A DNA stretch of 10,246 bases, taken from positions 1-10,246 of the forward strand of contig JAEZDA010000123.1 of assembly GCA_023433345.1 (NCBI GenBank), read 5' to 3'. The stretch comes from Bacteroidota bacterium. Lineage in GTDB: Bacteria; Bacteroidota; Bacteroidia; Chitinophagales; Chitinophagaceae. Shown here piece by piece: positions 1-6,153 of the stretch; position 1 is the first letter of the stretch; every line of letters starts with the position of its first letter. The notes beneath the pieces are model-generated. The model made no database searches, was not told where the DNA came from, and saw nothing but the letters and a program-made list of their open reading frames with translations. The position numbers were made by a program, and so were the translations under genes.

Positions 1-540
1 GAGGTGGATGTAGAATAAAGGTGAGTGGGTTTTTACGTCATTTCGTAAACCATAAGCGTTACCTGCGATCAGCCTTAACCATATTCCATTATCTGTAAAC
101 ACCGGCAGTTGATCTGGCTTATAGTTATCGAATGCCGGCGTTGTTTCTTCATCTTTTTCGGGGAGGGCAACCCATGTTTGGATCATTTCAAGTTCGCCAC
201 CAGCAAGTGCGGAAGGGTCTTCGAACCTTTCGGAGTGTGCAATGCCGCGGCCCGCAGTCATCCAGTTTACTTCGCCGGGTAGGATGATCTGTTCAACGCC
301 TAAACTATCGCGGTGTGTCATTTGTCCGCCGAAAAGGTAGCTAACGGTAGAAAGCCCGATGTGAGGATGTGGGAGCACATCCATTGAATTACTTTGCGGC
401 AATTCGATTTTTGCGGGGCCTGCATGGTCCATAAAAATGAAGGGGCCGACCATACGTCTCTTTCTAAAAGGAAGAACTCGGTTTACGTTTAGTCCTGTAG
501 ATAAAGATGCAGTTCGCGCCTCGATGACGATGTCTATCAT
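1..540 (-). CDS. Pirin family protein (3' part beyond the window edge)
   Basis: Read leftward from an ATG at 540-538, 180 codons stay open to the left edge, so the C-terminal third of a normal pirin (about 290 residues) is missing. The N-terminal cupin is clear. The segment LPHPHIGLSTVSYLFGG is followed by MTAGRGIAHSE, and H58, H60, H102 and E104 fall where human pirin has its four iron ligands (H56, H58, H101, E103), so the metal site looks complete. FIFMDHAGP near residue 35 is also typical of the family. Pirins are cytoplasmic bicupin iron proteins. Some bacterial members act as quercetin dioxygenases and others modulate metabolic enzymes, so the substrate cannot be given. The gene lies downstream of the dehydrogenase on the same strand, 110 bp away across a tandem repeat. 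No Shine-Dalgarno sequence is evident, which is normal in Bacteroidota. The family call is secure; the physiological role is not. Confidence 0.93.
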   Translation of the reverse strand, partial: MIDIVIEARTASLSTGLNVNRVLPFRKRRMVGPFIFMDHAGPAKIELPQSNSMDVLPHPHIGLSTVSYLFGGQMTHRDSLGVEQIILPGEVNWMTAGRGIAHSERFEDPSALAGGELEMIQTWVALPEKDEETTPAFDNYKPDQLPVFTDNGIWLRLIAGNAYGLRNDVKTHSPLFYIHL

Positions 541-555
541 AAAGGGAAGGTACGG

Positions 556-644
556 AAAAGGGAGCAGGGTGCAGGGTGCAGGGTGCAGGGTGCAAGGTGC
601 AGGGTGCAAGGCACTGGGTAAAGGGTGCAGGGTGCAGGTGCAGG
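556..644. repeat. Tandem heptamer array, constant GGG core (TGCAGGG type)
   Basis: About a dozen 7-bp units lie head to tail between the dehydrogenase stop codon and the pirin start. Reading from 556 the units are AAAAGGG, AGCAGGG, TGCAGGG three times, TGCAAGG, TGCAGGG, TGCAAGG, CACTGGG, TAAAGGG, TGCAGGG, and then two 6-bp units TGCAGG. The GG(G) stays in register while the other four bases vary. It would be transcribed as a C-rich spacer if the two minus-strand genes share an mRNA. The open frame across it (Gly-Cys-Arg-Val-Gln repeats) is a by-product of the 21-bp superperiod, not a protein. Confidence 0.9.
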
Positions 645-650
645 AAGTTC

Positions 651-1898
651 TTATTTGCCGATTCTGTATAAGCGGCCTTCGTCTGTTATTGCGTATAAGT
701 TTCCATCGCGGCCCTGGATCACATCACGAAAGCGTTGTTTCTCGCCTTCGAGTAATCGTTCTTCGCCGACAACTTTATTCTCGCTGTTTATCACCAGGCG
801 TGAAATATGTTTGCTGCTTAATCCCCCAATGAACAGATTGTTTTTCCATTCAGGAACTACGTCGCCGGGATAAAAGGTCATTCCGCCGGGAGAAAGTACA
901 GGGTCCCAATAATAGACAGGTTGTTCCATTCCATCCATTTGCGTTTGTCCCTTACCGATAGTAGCACCGCTGTACTCGATGCCGTAAGTGATAACAGGCC
1001 AGCCATAGTTTTTTCCGGGTTTTACAAGGTTAATTTCATCACCTCCGCGGGGTCCCATTTCATTGCTCCACAGGTCGCCCGTTACTGGGTGAAATGCTAT
1101 ACCCAATACATTTCGGTGGCCGTAAGAATAGATCTCAGGACGCGCACCTTCCCTGCCTTCAAAAGGGTTTCCGGTTGCGGGTTTGCCATCTTTTGTGAGG
1201 CGCAGAATTTTTCCCAGCGCCGAATTCAGTTGCTGTGCCTGCGGGCGGGTTTCCAGGTCGGAACGTTCTCCGGTAGTCATAATAAGATTGCCATCTGACG
1301 CAACCAACACGCGGCCTCCATAATGTTTATCGCCATTGTAAGAAGGGGTGGCGCGATAGAGTACGGTGACGTTTTGCATTGTTTTATCATCCGCAGATAA
1401 AATGCCTTTTGCCAATGCGGCAACGTTTCCTTTTTCAAATGGTTCTGAGAAAATGAAATACACCGTGCGGTTGTTTGTAAAGTCGGGATCGATTGTAAGG
1501 CCCTGGAGACCGCCCTGACCGCGGCTGTCGACCTTAGGGATACCGGTAATGGGTGCACTCAGTTCGCCCTCGGTGGTGGCAATGCGCATGGATCCCTCCT
1601 TTTGTGTGATAAGCAGCCGTCCATCGGGAAGTTGGGTAATTCCCCATGGTTTTTCGAGACCGTTTGCTATCGCTCTTGCCTGGTATGGCGAAGAAGTTTT
1701 TACTCCCGCAATGCGGGTTTGTCCAGCAAAAGCGGGCTTATAGTTGGTATTCGGCTTTTGTGACTCTACCGGAGGAAGGATTTTGTCTGCGGCAGAATCA
1801 GAGGATTCGACGCGGGCCTGGGAATTATCGGGTTGGTTGGTGCTGCATGCGTAAAGAAGGGAGGATGCAGCTATTGACAGAAGGAGGAATTTGAACAT
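651..1898 (-). CDS. PQQ-dependent sugar dehydrogenase-like lipoprotein (soluble glucose/aldose dehydrogenase family)
   Basis: A 415-residue protein is read from the ATG at 1898. The frame stays open upstream to 1994, but that extension is only a translated C-rich tract (PLPPSHLPL), whereas the 1898 start gives a clean lipoprotein signal, MFKFLLLSIAASSLLYAC, with the lipid-bearing Cys at residue 18. A low-complexity linker follows to about residue 70, then a six-bladed propeller. Family marks include GLEKPWGITQLPDGRLLITQ (about 80-99), GQGGLQGLTIDPDF, HYGGRVL with the likely catalytic His at 192, SYGHRNVLGIAF (258-269) and GPRGGDEINLVKPGKNYGWP (282-301). Relatives oxidise the C1 hydroxyl of aldoses using PQQ in the periplasm and pass electrons to a quinone or other acceptor; the sugar here is unknown. 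No PQQ biosynthesis gene is in view, so cofactor must come from elsewhere. The +2 to +5 residues (STNQ) carry no acidic or lysine surface-export signal, so a periplasm-facing location is the simpler reading. Confidence 0.93.
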   Translation of the reverse strand: MFKFLLLSIAASSLLYACSTNQPDNSQARVESSDSAADKILPPVESQKPNTNYKPAFAGQTRIAGVKTSSPYQARAIANGLEKPWGITQLPDGRLLITQKEGSMRIATTEGELSAPITGIPKVDSRGQGGLQGLTIDPDFTNNRTVYFIFSEPFEKGNVAALAKGILSADDKTMQNVTVLYRATPSYNGDKHYGGRVLVASDGNLIMTTGERSDLETRPQAQQLNSALGKILRLTKDGKPATGNPFEGREGARPEIYSYGHRNVLGIAFHPVTGDLWSNEMGPRGGDEINLVKPGKNYGWPVITYGIEYSGATIGKGQTQMDGMEQPVYYWDPVLSPGGMTFYPGDVVPEWKNNLFIGGLSSKHISRLVINSENKVVGEERLLEGEKQRFRDVIQGRDGNLYAITDEGRLYRIGK

Positions 1899-1940
1899 GG
1901 GGGAAGATTTAGAAAAGAAGGTAAGAAAAAATTGTACCAA

Positions 1941-1981
1941 GGGTAGGTGGGAAGGGGGAAGGGGGTAAGACGGGGAGAGGG
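1941..1981. repeat. G-rich tract with loose 7-bp periodicity, in the dehydrogenase leader
   Basis: Six runs of three to five G occur within 41 bp on the plus strand (1941-1943, 1949-1951, 1954-1958, 1961-1965, 1972-1975, 1979-1981), separated by 2-6 nt. The middle repeats as GGGAAGG units seven bases apart, and flanking parts are looser versions. It lies 43-83 bp upstream of the dehydrogenase start codon, so the G-rich strand is the template strand for that gene and the leader RNA would be C-rich. The geometry would allow a G-quadruplex in DNA. Whether one forms or has any function is inference. Confidence 0.5.
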
Positions 1982-2098
1982 TGTTGAGGTACATCCTAAG
2001 GAAAAAACCATAGGTATTTCACTCCAGATTGGGTTGCCTCGTCGATTATATGGATTAGCCCCGTTAAGCACCCGCATGGGTAATTGTATAGAAGCAAG

Positions 2099-2112
2099 AA
2101 GATGATCATCTT
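2099..2112. promoter_or_regulatory. 14-bp perfect palindrome upstream of the transposase-like gene
   Basis: AAGATGATCATCTT is self-complementary and sits 21 bp before the start codon at 2134, in the only gap between this gene and the divergent dehydrogenase gene. It is followed by T-rich sequence. It could be an operator for a dimeric regulator or part of a promoter region. The rest of the 235-bp divergent gap (1899-2133) holds only the G-rich tract and no other signal that I can see. Chance occurrence is possible. Confidence 0.25.
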
Positions 2113-2133
2113 TATTTTCTAAAAAAACCAGTT

Positions 2134-2925
2134 ATGTTTAATATAGAAAATGCAAGTGAGTTTCATTCTCATTTTACGTCGAATGACGTATGCAAAAAGT
2201 TCCTTTACGATTTAAAGTGGAAGAATGGATACAACTGTTACAAATGTGGAAGCGCGAAGTATTGGAGAGGCCGAACAGACTTTCATCGAAGATGTGCTTT
2301 GTGCGGGTACGACGAATCCTGCACGGCTCACACAATATTTCACCGCATAAAGTTCCCATTGCTTGCAGCCTTTGGGATGGTTTTTCAGATTACGAGTTCG
2401 AAGACAGGAAAATCTACAGTTGATCTGGCCCGTGAGTTTGGCGTAATTCAGGCTACTGCCTGGCAGTTTAAAAATAAGGTTCAAAATGTGATGGCTACAG
2501 GTGATGCATCTGACGGCATTCTGAAGGAAAAGAAAGCGGCGATTCCACTCGACGGAGTTATTATTATGCACAGGGGAAAAGATCTTAACGGGCTTCAAAG
2601 AGTGGATCTTGAAATGATCAGAAGATATCATAGCAACACATCAAAGCTTGGTGCCCGATATTTACACGATAACAATGAAAAGGAGCTTTGCAGGCTGGTT
2701 CGGGGAAAGTTTAAGGAATTACGGACTAGCATGTTGTTATGGAACTTTAAACGCTGGATCACTGGAACCCATCATCATTGTTCCCTTGCGCATTTGAATG
2801 GGTATCTCAATGAATTTTTCTTCAAGATGGCCCACAGCCAAACTCCAGGTAGGATGTTGCAGATCGTTGTGGAAAATTCAATTAGGAAACAGGGGAAGGG
2901 GTTCGAACGGGACTTAGCCATATAG
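2134..2925 (+). CDS. IS1595-like transposase-derived protein, catalytic core apparently degraded
   Basis: A 263-residue open frame begins MFNIENASEFHSHF. Residues 35-57 form a zinc ribbon (C35, C38, C54, C57) followed by GYDESCTAHTIFHRIKFPL, the hallmark N-terminus of IS1595-family transposases. A helix-turn-helix-like stretch (STVDLAREFGVIQATAWQFK) occupies about 94-113. The C-terminal block NFKRWITGTHHHCS with YLNEFFF (204-230) is also typical. The DDE nuclease core between them is poor. The usual [V]DE start appears as LDG (D140), and only about 64 residues separate it from NFKRW, where I would expect roughly twice that. No counterpart of the second catalytic Asp segment is recognisable. 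The frame has no stop or frameshift, and I found no terminal inverted repeats or target duplication in the flanks. It may be a decaying IS relic or a domesticated DNA-binding protein. The family call is strong; loss of activity is inferred by eye. Confidence 0.8.
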   Translation: MFNIENASEFHSHFTSNDVCKKFLYDLKWKNGYNCYKCGSAKYWRGRTDFHRRCALCGYDESCTAHTIFHRIKFPLLAAFGMVFQITSSKTGKSTVDLAREFGVIQATAWQFKNKVQNVMATGDASDGILKEKKAAIPLDGVIIMHRGKDLNGLQRVDLEMIRRYHSNTSKLGARYLHDNNEKELCRLVRGKFKELRTSMLLWNFKRWITGTHHHCSLAHLNGYLNEFFFKMAHSQTPGRMLQIVVENSIRKQGKGFERDLAI

Positions 2926-3098
2926 TCGTATGATTTAACCCGGAATTTAGGTGTTAGCTGGTTAATAGGTTTTGCATATGTTGCCTTTAGAATCACAATA
3001 ACCGAAGCCAGCATCGTATTCTTCATTCCCGAATAATCGGATTTCAAACAGCCGGTCTCGCACCCAGAACATTTTTTTGAAAGATCGGGATTCAAACG

Positions 3099-3131
3099 GT
3101 TGGAATTCCAACGATCCTATATATAAATTTA
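3099..3131 (+). promoter_or_regulatory. Possible Bacteroidetes-type promoter of the P-type ATPase gene
   Basis: GTTG at 3099-3102 and TAAATTTA at 3124-3131 are 21 bp apart. This approximates the TTTG / TAnnTTTG arrangement (19-21 bp spacing) known for Bacteroidetes housekeeping promoters, with one mismatch in each box. The upstream box lies inside a 14-bp perfect palindrome, GTTGGAATTCCAAC (3099-3112), which could be an operator. The start codon is about 55 bp downstream of the second box. Confidence 0.3.
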
Positions 3132-3148
3132 TTTCCTTGAAAAGCCGG

Positions 3149-3166
3149 GATGCAAGATCTTGCATC
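3149..3166. promoter_or_regulatory. 18-bp perfect palindrome in the ATPase leader (operator candidate)
   Basis: GATGCAAGATCTTGCATC is fully self-complementary over 18 bases and ends 20 bp before the ATPase start codon, just downstream of the proposed promoter. Length and position suit a dimeric repressor site controlling the transporter gene, for example by a metal-sensing regulator. No regulator gene is in the window, so this is inference from symmetry and position. Confidence 0.45.
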
Positions 3167-3171
3167 TCAAC

Positions 3172-3186
3172 TTTCCAAAGTGGAAA
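3172..3186 (+). promoter_or_regulatory. Short hairpin abutting the ATPase start codon
   Basis: TTTCCA and TGGAAA form a 6-bp perfect stem around a 3-nt AAG loop, and the last paired base is immediately before the ATG at 3187. In mRNA this would place the ribosome binding region in a weak stem, suggesting translational control. The stem is AT-rich and short, so it may be fortuitous. Confidence 0.3.
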
Positions 3187-5685
3187 ATGAAATATAACAT
3201 CCCCGATTCCCTCACCGGACTCACACCGGAAGAACTGAAATCTTCGCGGATAAAATTTGGTTACAACCAGGCAGGGCCAATAAAAAAAGATACCTGGTAC
3301 ACCATCCTGTTCCACATTCTTAAAGAGCCAATGCCGCTATTGCTTTTCGCAGTAACGGTTATTTATGTCATCGTAGGAAATTATTCCGAAGCAACCTTTA
3401 TGCTGGCAGCGATCATCGCCGTGTCTGGCATTTCATTCTACCAGGATACTCGCAGTAAAAAGGCTTTGGAAGCATTGGAAAAACTGAACGAACCGCTTAG
3501 TACCGTCGTCAGGAATTCTACCGTAATGAAAATTCCTACTAATGAAATTGCCGTAGGCGACCTGTGTATTGTTGAAGAAGGAAAGATGATCAATGCAGAC
3601 GGAGAAATTGTGCACAGCAACGATTTTTCAGTAAACGAATCATCACTCACCGGCGAAAGTTTTTCCGTATTTAAAAGTCGCGAAACCGACGATCGCAAAG
3701 TGTACAGCGGTACATTGGTGGCCTCTGGCCTCGCAGTGATCATTGTAGAAAAGATCGGGGCCGAAACCCGACTGGGAAAAATCGGTAAGTCGATCAGCGG
3801 CATTCGCGAAGTGCCTTCTCCTTTGCAGATCCAGATCACAAAGTTTGTGAAAGGCATGGCAGTTATTGGAATACTTGTCTTCCTGATGGTTTGGGCGTAT
3901 AGCTATTGGCAGTCACGCGACCTGATTGCTAGTTTGCTTAGCGGGTTAACATTAGCCATGTCGATTCTGCCGGAAGAGATACCTGTTGCATTCACCACCT
4001 TCATGGCTCTTGGCGCATGGAAACTGATGAAGGAAGGCATCATCATTAAACGAAGCAGCGTGGTGGAAACCCTCGGAAGTACCACTGTTGTTTGCACAGA
4101 TAAAACCGGCACCATCACCGAAAATTCAATGCATCTTAAATTATTGTACGATCACAGGTCAAATAAAATTTTCAGCGATACAGGTTTTCATTCACCTGAA
4201 GTATCGGAGCTGATTCAATTCGCTATGTGGAGCAGTGAGCCCGTTCCCTTTGATCCGATGGAAAAAACGTTACACCAGGTTTATGAAAGAACGCAGCCGG
4301 CCGACAGGAGGAATGAATATAAAATGGTACACGAATATCCCTTAGGAGGCAAACCGCCAATGATGACTCACATCCTTGAATCTAAATCAGGAGAAAGGGT
4401 CATTGCTGCAAAGGGTGCCCCTGAAGCGATCCTTGATGTGTCTGATCTTACAAACGAAGAAAGAGAGCGGCTCCGTGAACATGTTAACGAATTCGGAAAG
4501 CAGGGTTACCGTGTGTTAGGCGTTGCGAAAGCGGTTTTTAACGGGAATGATTTTCCTGTCGAACAACAGGGTTTTTCTTTCAGCTTTTTGGGATTTGTAG
4601 TTTTCCATGATCCACCGAAGAAAGATATCCGCTCAGTATTTCAAAAATTATACGATGCAGGTATCAAGGTGAAAGTGATCACGGGAGACAATGCCGAAAC
4701 AACGAATGCAATTGCATTACAGGCTGGGATAAAGAACGAAACGCCTGCAGTGAACGGCGCGGAGATCATCCATCACACGGAAGCCGAGTTGATAGCCTTA
4801 ACGAAAGAGACATCTCTTTTCACGCGAATGTTTCCTGAAGCAAAGCTGGAATTGGTAAATGCTTTGAAGAAGAACGGTGAGGTGGTTGCCATGTTGGGTG
4901 ATGGCGTTAATGATGCGCCGGCTTTGAAAGCTGCGCATATAGGTGTGGCAATGGGAACGAAAGGAACCGAGATTGCAAAGGCTGCGGCAGCACTTGTGAT
5001 CACGAACGACGACCTTAATAAGTTAATAACGGGCATCGCGGCAGGAAGAAGAATCTATACCAACATCAAGAAGGCTATCCAGTACATTATTTCTATTCAT
5101 ATCCCTATCATACTAACGGTGTCGCTTCCGCTGTTCCTGGGCTGGGTCTATCCGAATATTTTCACCCCGGTGCATGTCATTTTCCTGGAGCTTATCATGG
5201 GACCAACCTGCTCTATAGTATACGAAAATGAACCGATGGAAAAGAACACAATGCTGCAAAAGCCGCGTAAAATGACAGATACATTCCTGAACTGGAAAGA
5301 ACTAAGCACCAGCATCATCCAGGGCCTTGCGATCACTGCAGGCGTTTTATTCGCGTATCGATTTGCTGTAGGTAATGGAAGTGACGAAGCCACCACGCGT
5401 GCCATTGTTTTTTCCACTTTAATTTTTGCGAATGTGTTCCTGAGCCTCGTAAACCGCTCATTCGTTTATAGCATGTTCAGCAGTTTTAAAAACAAGAATC
5501 CCTTGTTGCCCATCATCATAGTTGCAACACTCGTATTCCTATTCGCGATACTGTATGTTCCCGCCTTCGCATCTTTCTTTCGCGTAAGCAGCATTAGTTT
5601 GTATGAAATGGGAATCTCACTGTCAATAGCAGCCCTTTCAGTGCTTTGGTTTGAAGTGTACAAATGGTTGAAGAGAAGGAAATGA
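3187..5685 (+). CDS. P-type cation-transporting ATPase (P2-like, ion unknown)
   Basis: An 832-residue protein is read from the ATG at 3187. The frame is open back to a TTG at 3160, but that would translate the palindrome, and GLTPEELKSSRIKFGYN near the chosen N-terminus is the usual beginning of the family. All catalytic parts are present. The actuator loop TGES is at 155-158, the phosphorylated Asp in DKTG at 305, the nucleotide-domain KGAPE at 409-413, TGDN at 499-502, and the hinge GDGVND at 571-576. Hydrophobic segments match about ten membrane helices: two pairs before DKTG and six after the hinge. The fourth-helix motif is PEEIP (262-266), where SERCA-type pumps have PEGLP. Helix 5 has HIPI (638-641) and helix 6 LELIMGPTCS (667-676), without the Asn and Asp ligands of Ca pumps. 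No N-terminal heavy-metal domain or CPC motif exists, so it is not a Cu/Cd/Zn P1B pump. It acts in the inner membrane. Calcium, magnesium, manganese or protons are all possible. It appears to be a single-gene unit. Confidence 0.95.
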   Translation: MKYNIPDSLTGLTPEELKSSRIKFGYNQAGPIKKDTWYTILFHILKEPMPLLLFAVTVIYVIVGNYSEATFMLAAIIAVSGISFYQDTRSKKALEALEKLNEPLSTVVRNSTVMKIPTNEIAVGDLCIVEEGKMINADGEIVHSNDFSVNESSLTGESFSVFKSRETDDRKVYSGTLVASGLAVIIVEKIGAETRLGKIGKSISGIREVPSPLQIQITKFVKGMAVIGILVFLMVWAYSYWQSRDLIASLLSGLTLAMSILPEEIPVAFTTFMALGAWKLMKEGIIIKRSSVVETLGSTTVVCTDKTGTITENSMHLKLLYDHRSNKIFSDTGFHSPEVSELIQFAMWSSEPVPFDPMEKTLHQVYERTQPADRRNEYKMVHEYPLGGKPPMMTHILESKSGERVIAAKGAPEAILDVSDLTNEERERLREHVNEFGKQGYRVLGVAKAVFNGNDFPVEQQGFSFSFLGFVVFHDPPKKDIRSVFQKLYDAGIKVKVITGDNAETTNAIALQAGIKNETPAVNGAEIIHHTEAELIALTKETSLFTRMFPEAKLELVNALKKNGEVVAMLGDGVNDAPALKAAHIGVAMGTKGTEIAKAAAALVITNDDLNKLITGIAAGRRIYTNIKKAIQYIISIHIPIILTVSLPLFLGWVYPNIFTPVHVIFLELIMGPTCSIVYENEPMEKNTMLQKPRKMTDTFLNWKELSTSIIQGLAITAGVLFAYRFAVGNGSDEATTRAIVFSTLIFANVFLSLVNRSFVYSMFSSFKNKNPLLPIIIVATLVFLFAILYVPAFASFFRVSSISLYEMGISLSIAALSVLWFEVYKWLKRRK

Positions 5686-5745
5686 TGTACGATGTACGAT
5701 TTACGATGTACGATGTACGATTTACGATGTACGAATTACGATGTA
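5683..5745. repeat. ACGAnnn heptamer array 1, overlapping the ATPase stop codon
   Basis: Nine 7-bp units run without interruption: TGATGTA, CGATGTA, CGATTTA, CGATGTA, CGATGTA, CGATTTA, CGATGTA, CGAATTA, CGATGTA. In the other register these are ACGATGT, ACGATTT and ACGAATT, with an invariant ACGA core and three variable bases. The first unit contains the TGA of the ATPase gene, so the array begins exactly at the end of the coding sequence. Confidence 0.93.
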
Positions 5746-5786
5746 CGTTATCAACGCAAAACCGGAACTGGGGGTGAAACCCGTCT

Positions 5787-5816
5787 ATAGTCCCCAATGT
5801 CCCTAAAGTCCCAATA
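5787..5816. repeat. 30-bp AGTCCC element, copy 1
   Basis: The element starts ATAGTCCCCAATG and ends AAAGTCCCAATA; within it a GTCCC motif recurs three times at 8-9 bp intervals. It is 29/30 identical to copy 2 (6004-6033) and 28/30 to copy 3 (6301-6330). Six bases after it, ACGAnnn heptamers resume. No function is known to me. Confidence 0.85.
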
Positions 5817-5822
5817 GCGTTT

Positions 5823-5843
5823 ACGATGTACGATGTACGATTA
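5823..5843. repeat. ACGAnnn heptamer cluster 2
   Basis: Three units (ACGATGT, ACGATGT, ACGATTA) follow the first 30-bp AGTCCC element. They are the same family as the array at 5683-5745. Confidence 0.85.
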
Positions 5844-5927
5844 TTTGCTAAAATACCAGCCGCGGTTTTTCATGGCAGCATCGTTGCGTCGCAATCACTT
5901 CGTCGGCATATCAATGAGCAGCAGCAT

Positions 5928-6004
5928 TAGTCTGTAGTCGGTAGTCGGTAGTCTGTAGTCTGTAGTCGGTAGTCAATAGTCAATAGTCTGTCGTCTGTAG
6001 TCTA
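5928..6004. repeat. TAGTCnn heptamer array
   Basis: Eleven contiguous 7-bp units run TAGTCTG, TAGTCGG, TAGTCGG, TAGTCTG, TAGTCTG, TAGTCGG, TAGTCAA, TAGTCAA, TAGTCTG, TCGTCTG, TAGTCTA. Five positions are fixed in all but one unit, and the last two vary between TG, GG, AA and TA. There are no spacers, so this is not CRISPR. The array passes directly into the second AGTCCC element (next unit AAGTCCC), which suggests that the two families are related or were joined by slippage. Confidence 0.93.
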
Positions 6005-6033
6005 AAGTCCCCAATGTCCCTAAAGTCCCAATA
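6004..6033. repeat. 30-bp AGTCCC element, copy 2
   Basis: This copy differs from copy 1 only at its second base. It is fused on the left to the TAGTCnn array and on the right, through a shared A, to ACGAnnn heptamers. Confidence 0.85.
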
Positions 6034-6060
6034 CGATTTACGAATTACGATGTACGACCT
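6033..6060. repeat. ACGAnnn heptamer cluster 3
   Basis: Four units: ACGATTT, ACGAATT, ACGATGT, ACGACCT. The last runs straight into the GC-rich inverted repeat. Confidence 0.85.
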
Positions 6061-6080
6061 GCGGCAGGCGAGCCTGCCGC
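6061..6080. repeat. GC-rich inverted repeat (REP-like)
   Basis: GCGGCAGGC and GCCTGCCGC are perfect 9-bp complementary arms around a 2-bp centre; as RNA this would be an 8-bp GC stem with a CGAG loop. From memory, CCTGCCGC-type palindromes recur between genes in many Bacteroidota, but copy number here cannot be checked. It has no poly-T tail, so it is a poor intrinsic terminator, though the stem could protect the 3' end of the ATPase mRNA. Confidence 0.65.
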
Positions 6081-6100
6081 CAGAACAATCTTCCAAAAAG

Positions 6101-6124
6101 TCATCCCGAACGCAGTGAGGGATC
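6101..6124. repeat. TCATCCCGA...GGGATC dispersed intergenic repeat
   Basis: The segment begins TCATCCCGAACGCAG and ends TGAGGGATC, with ATCCC and GGGAT as inverted outer arms. This motif resembles a dispersed intergenic repeat seen in many bacterial genomes (recalled, not searched). It lies between two ACGAnnn clusters and is here a single copy. Confidence 0.5.
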
Positions 6125-6126
6125 TT

Positions 6127-6147
6127 TCGAATTACGATGTACGAATT
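6127..6147. repeat. ACGAnnn heptamer cluster 4
   Basis: Three units, TCGAATT, ACGATGT and ACGAATT, follow directly after the TCATCCCGA-type repeat. Confidence 0.75.
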
Positions 6148-6153
6148 ATCAGG

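Noticed and set aside
437..832. Plus-strand open frame with Gly-Cys-Arg-Val-Gln repeats
   Set aside because: It spans the antisense of pirin, the GGG-core heptamer array and the antisense of the dehydrogenase. The repeat peptide is an artefact of period 7.
1899..1994. Extended N-terminus for the dehydrogenase (start at 1994)
   Set aside because: The extra 32 residues translate the G-rich/C-rich tract into a Pro/Leu/Ser stretch that would bury the lipoprotein signal; the ATG at 1898 gives a proper signal and lipobox.
1995..3160. Complete insertion sequence around the transposase-like gene
   Set aside because: I compared the flanks at about 2000-2133 and 2926-3160 by eye and found no matching terminal inverted repeats or target-site duplication, so only the gene is annotated.
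2962..3315. Minus-strand open frame across the gap before the ATPase
   Set aside because: It overlaps the ATPase N-terminus and the palindromic leader, has no recognisable motif, and an ATPase start inside an opposing gene is unlikely.
5594..5797. Minus-strand open frame with repeated Ser-Tyr-Ile-Val-Asn-Arg-Thr units
   Set aside because: The protein repeat is the translation of three 7-bp units (21 bp, seven codons) of the ACGAnnn array, and the rest overlaps the ATPase 3' end. No start context or family signal.
5928..6004. Possible CRISPR array
   Set aside because: Units are 7 bp and contiguous, with no spacers of distinct sequence and no cas genes in the window.
6061..6080. Intrinsic terminator for the ATPase gene
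   Set aside because: The stem is strong but about 375 bp downstream of the stop codon and lacks a following T run.
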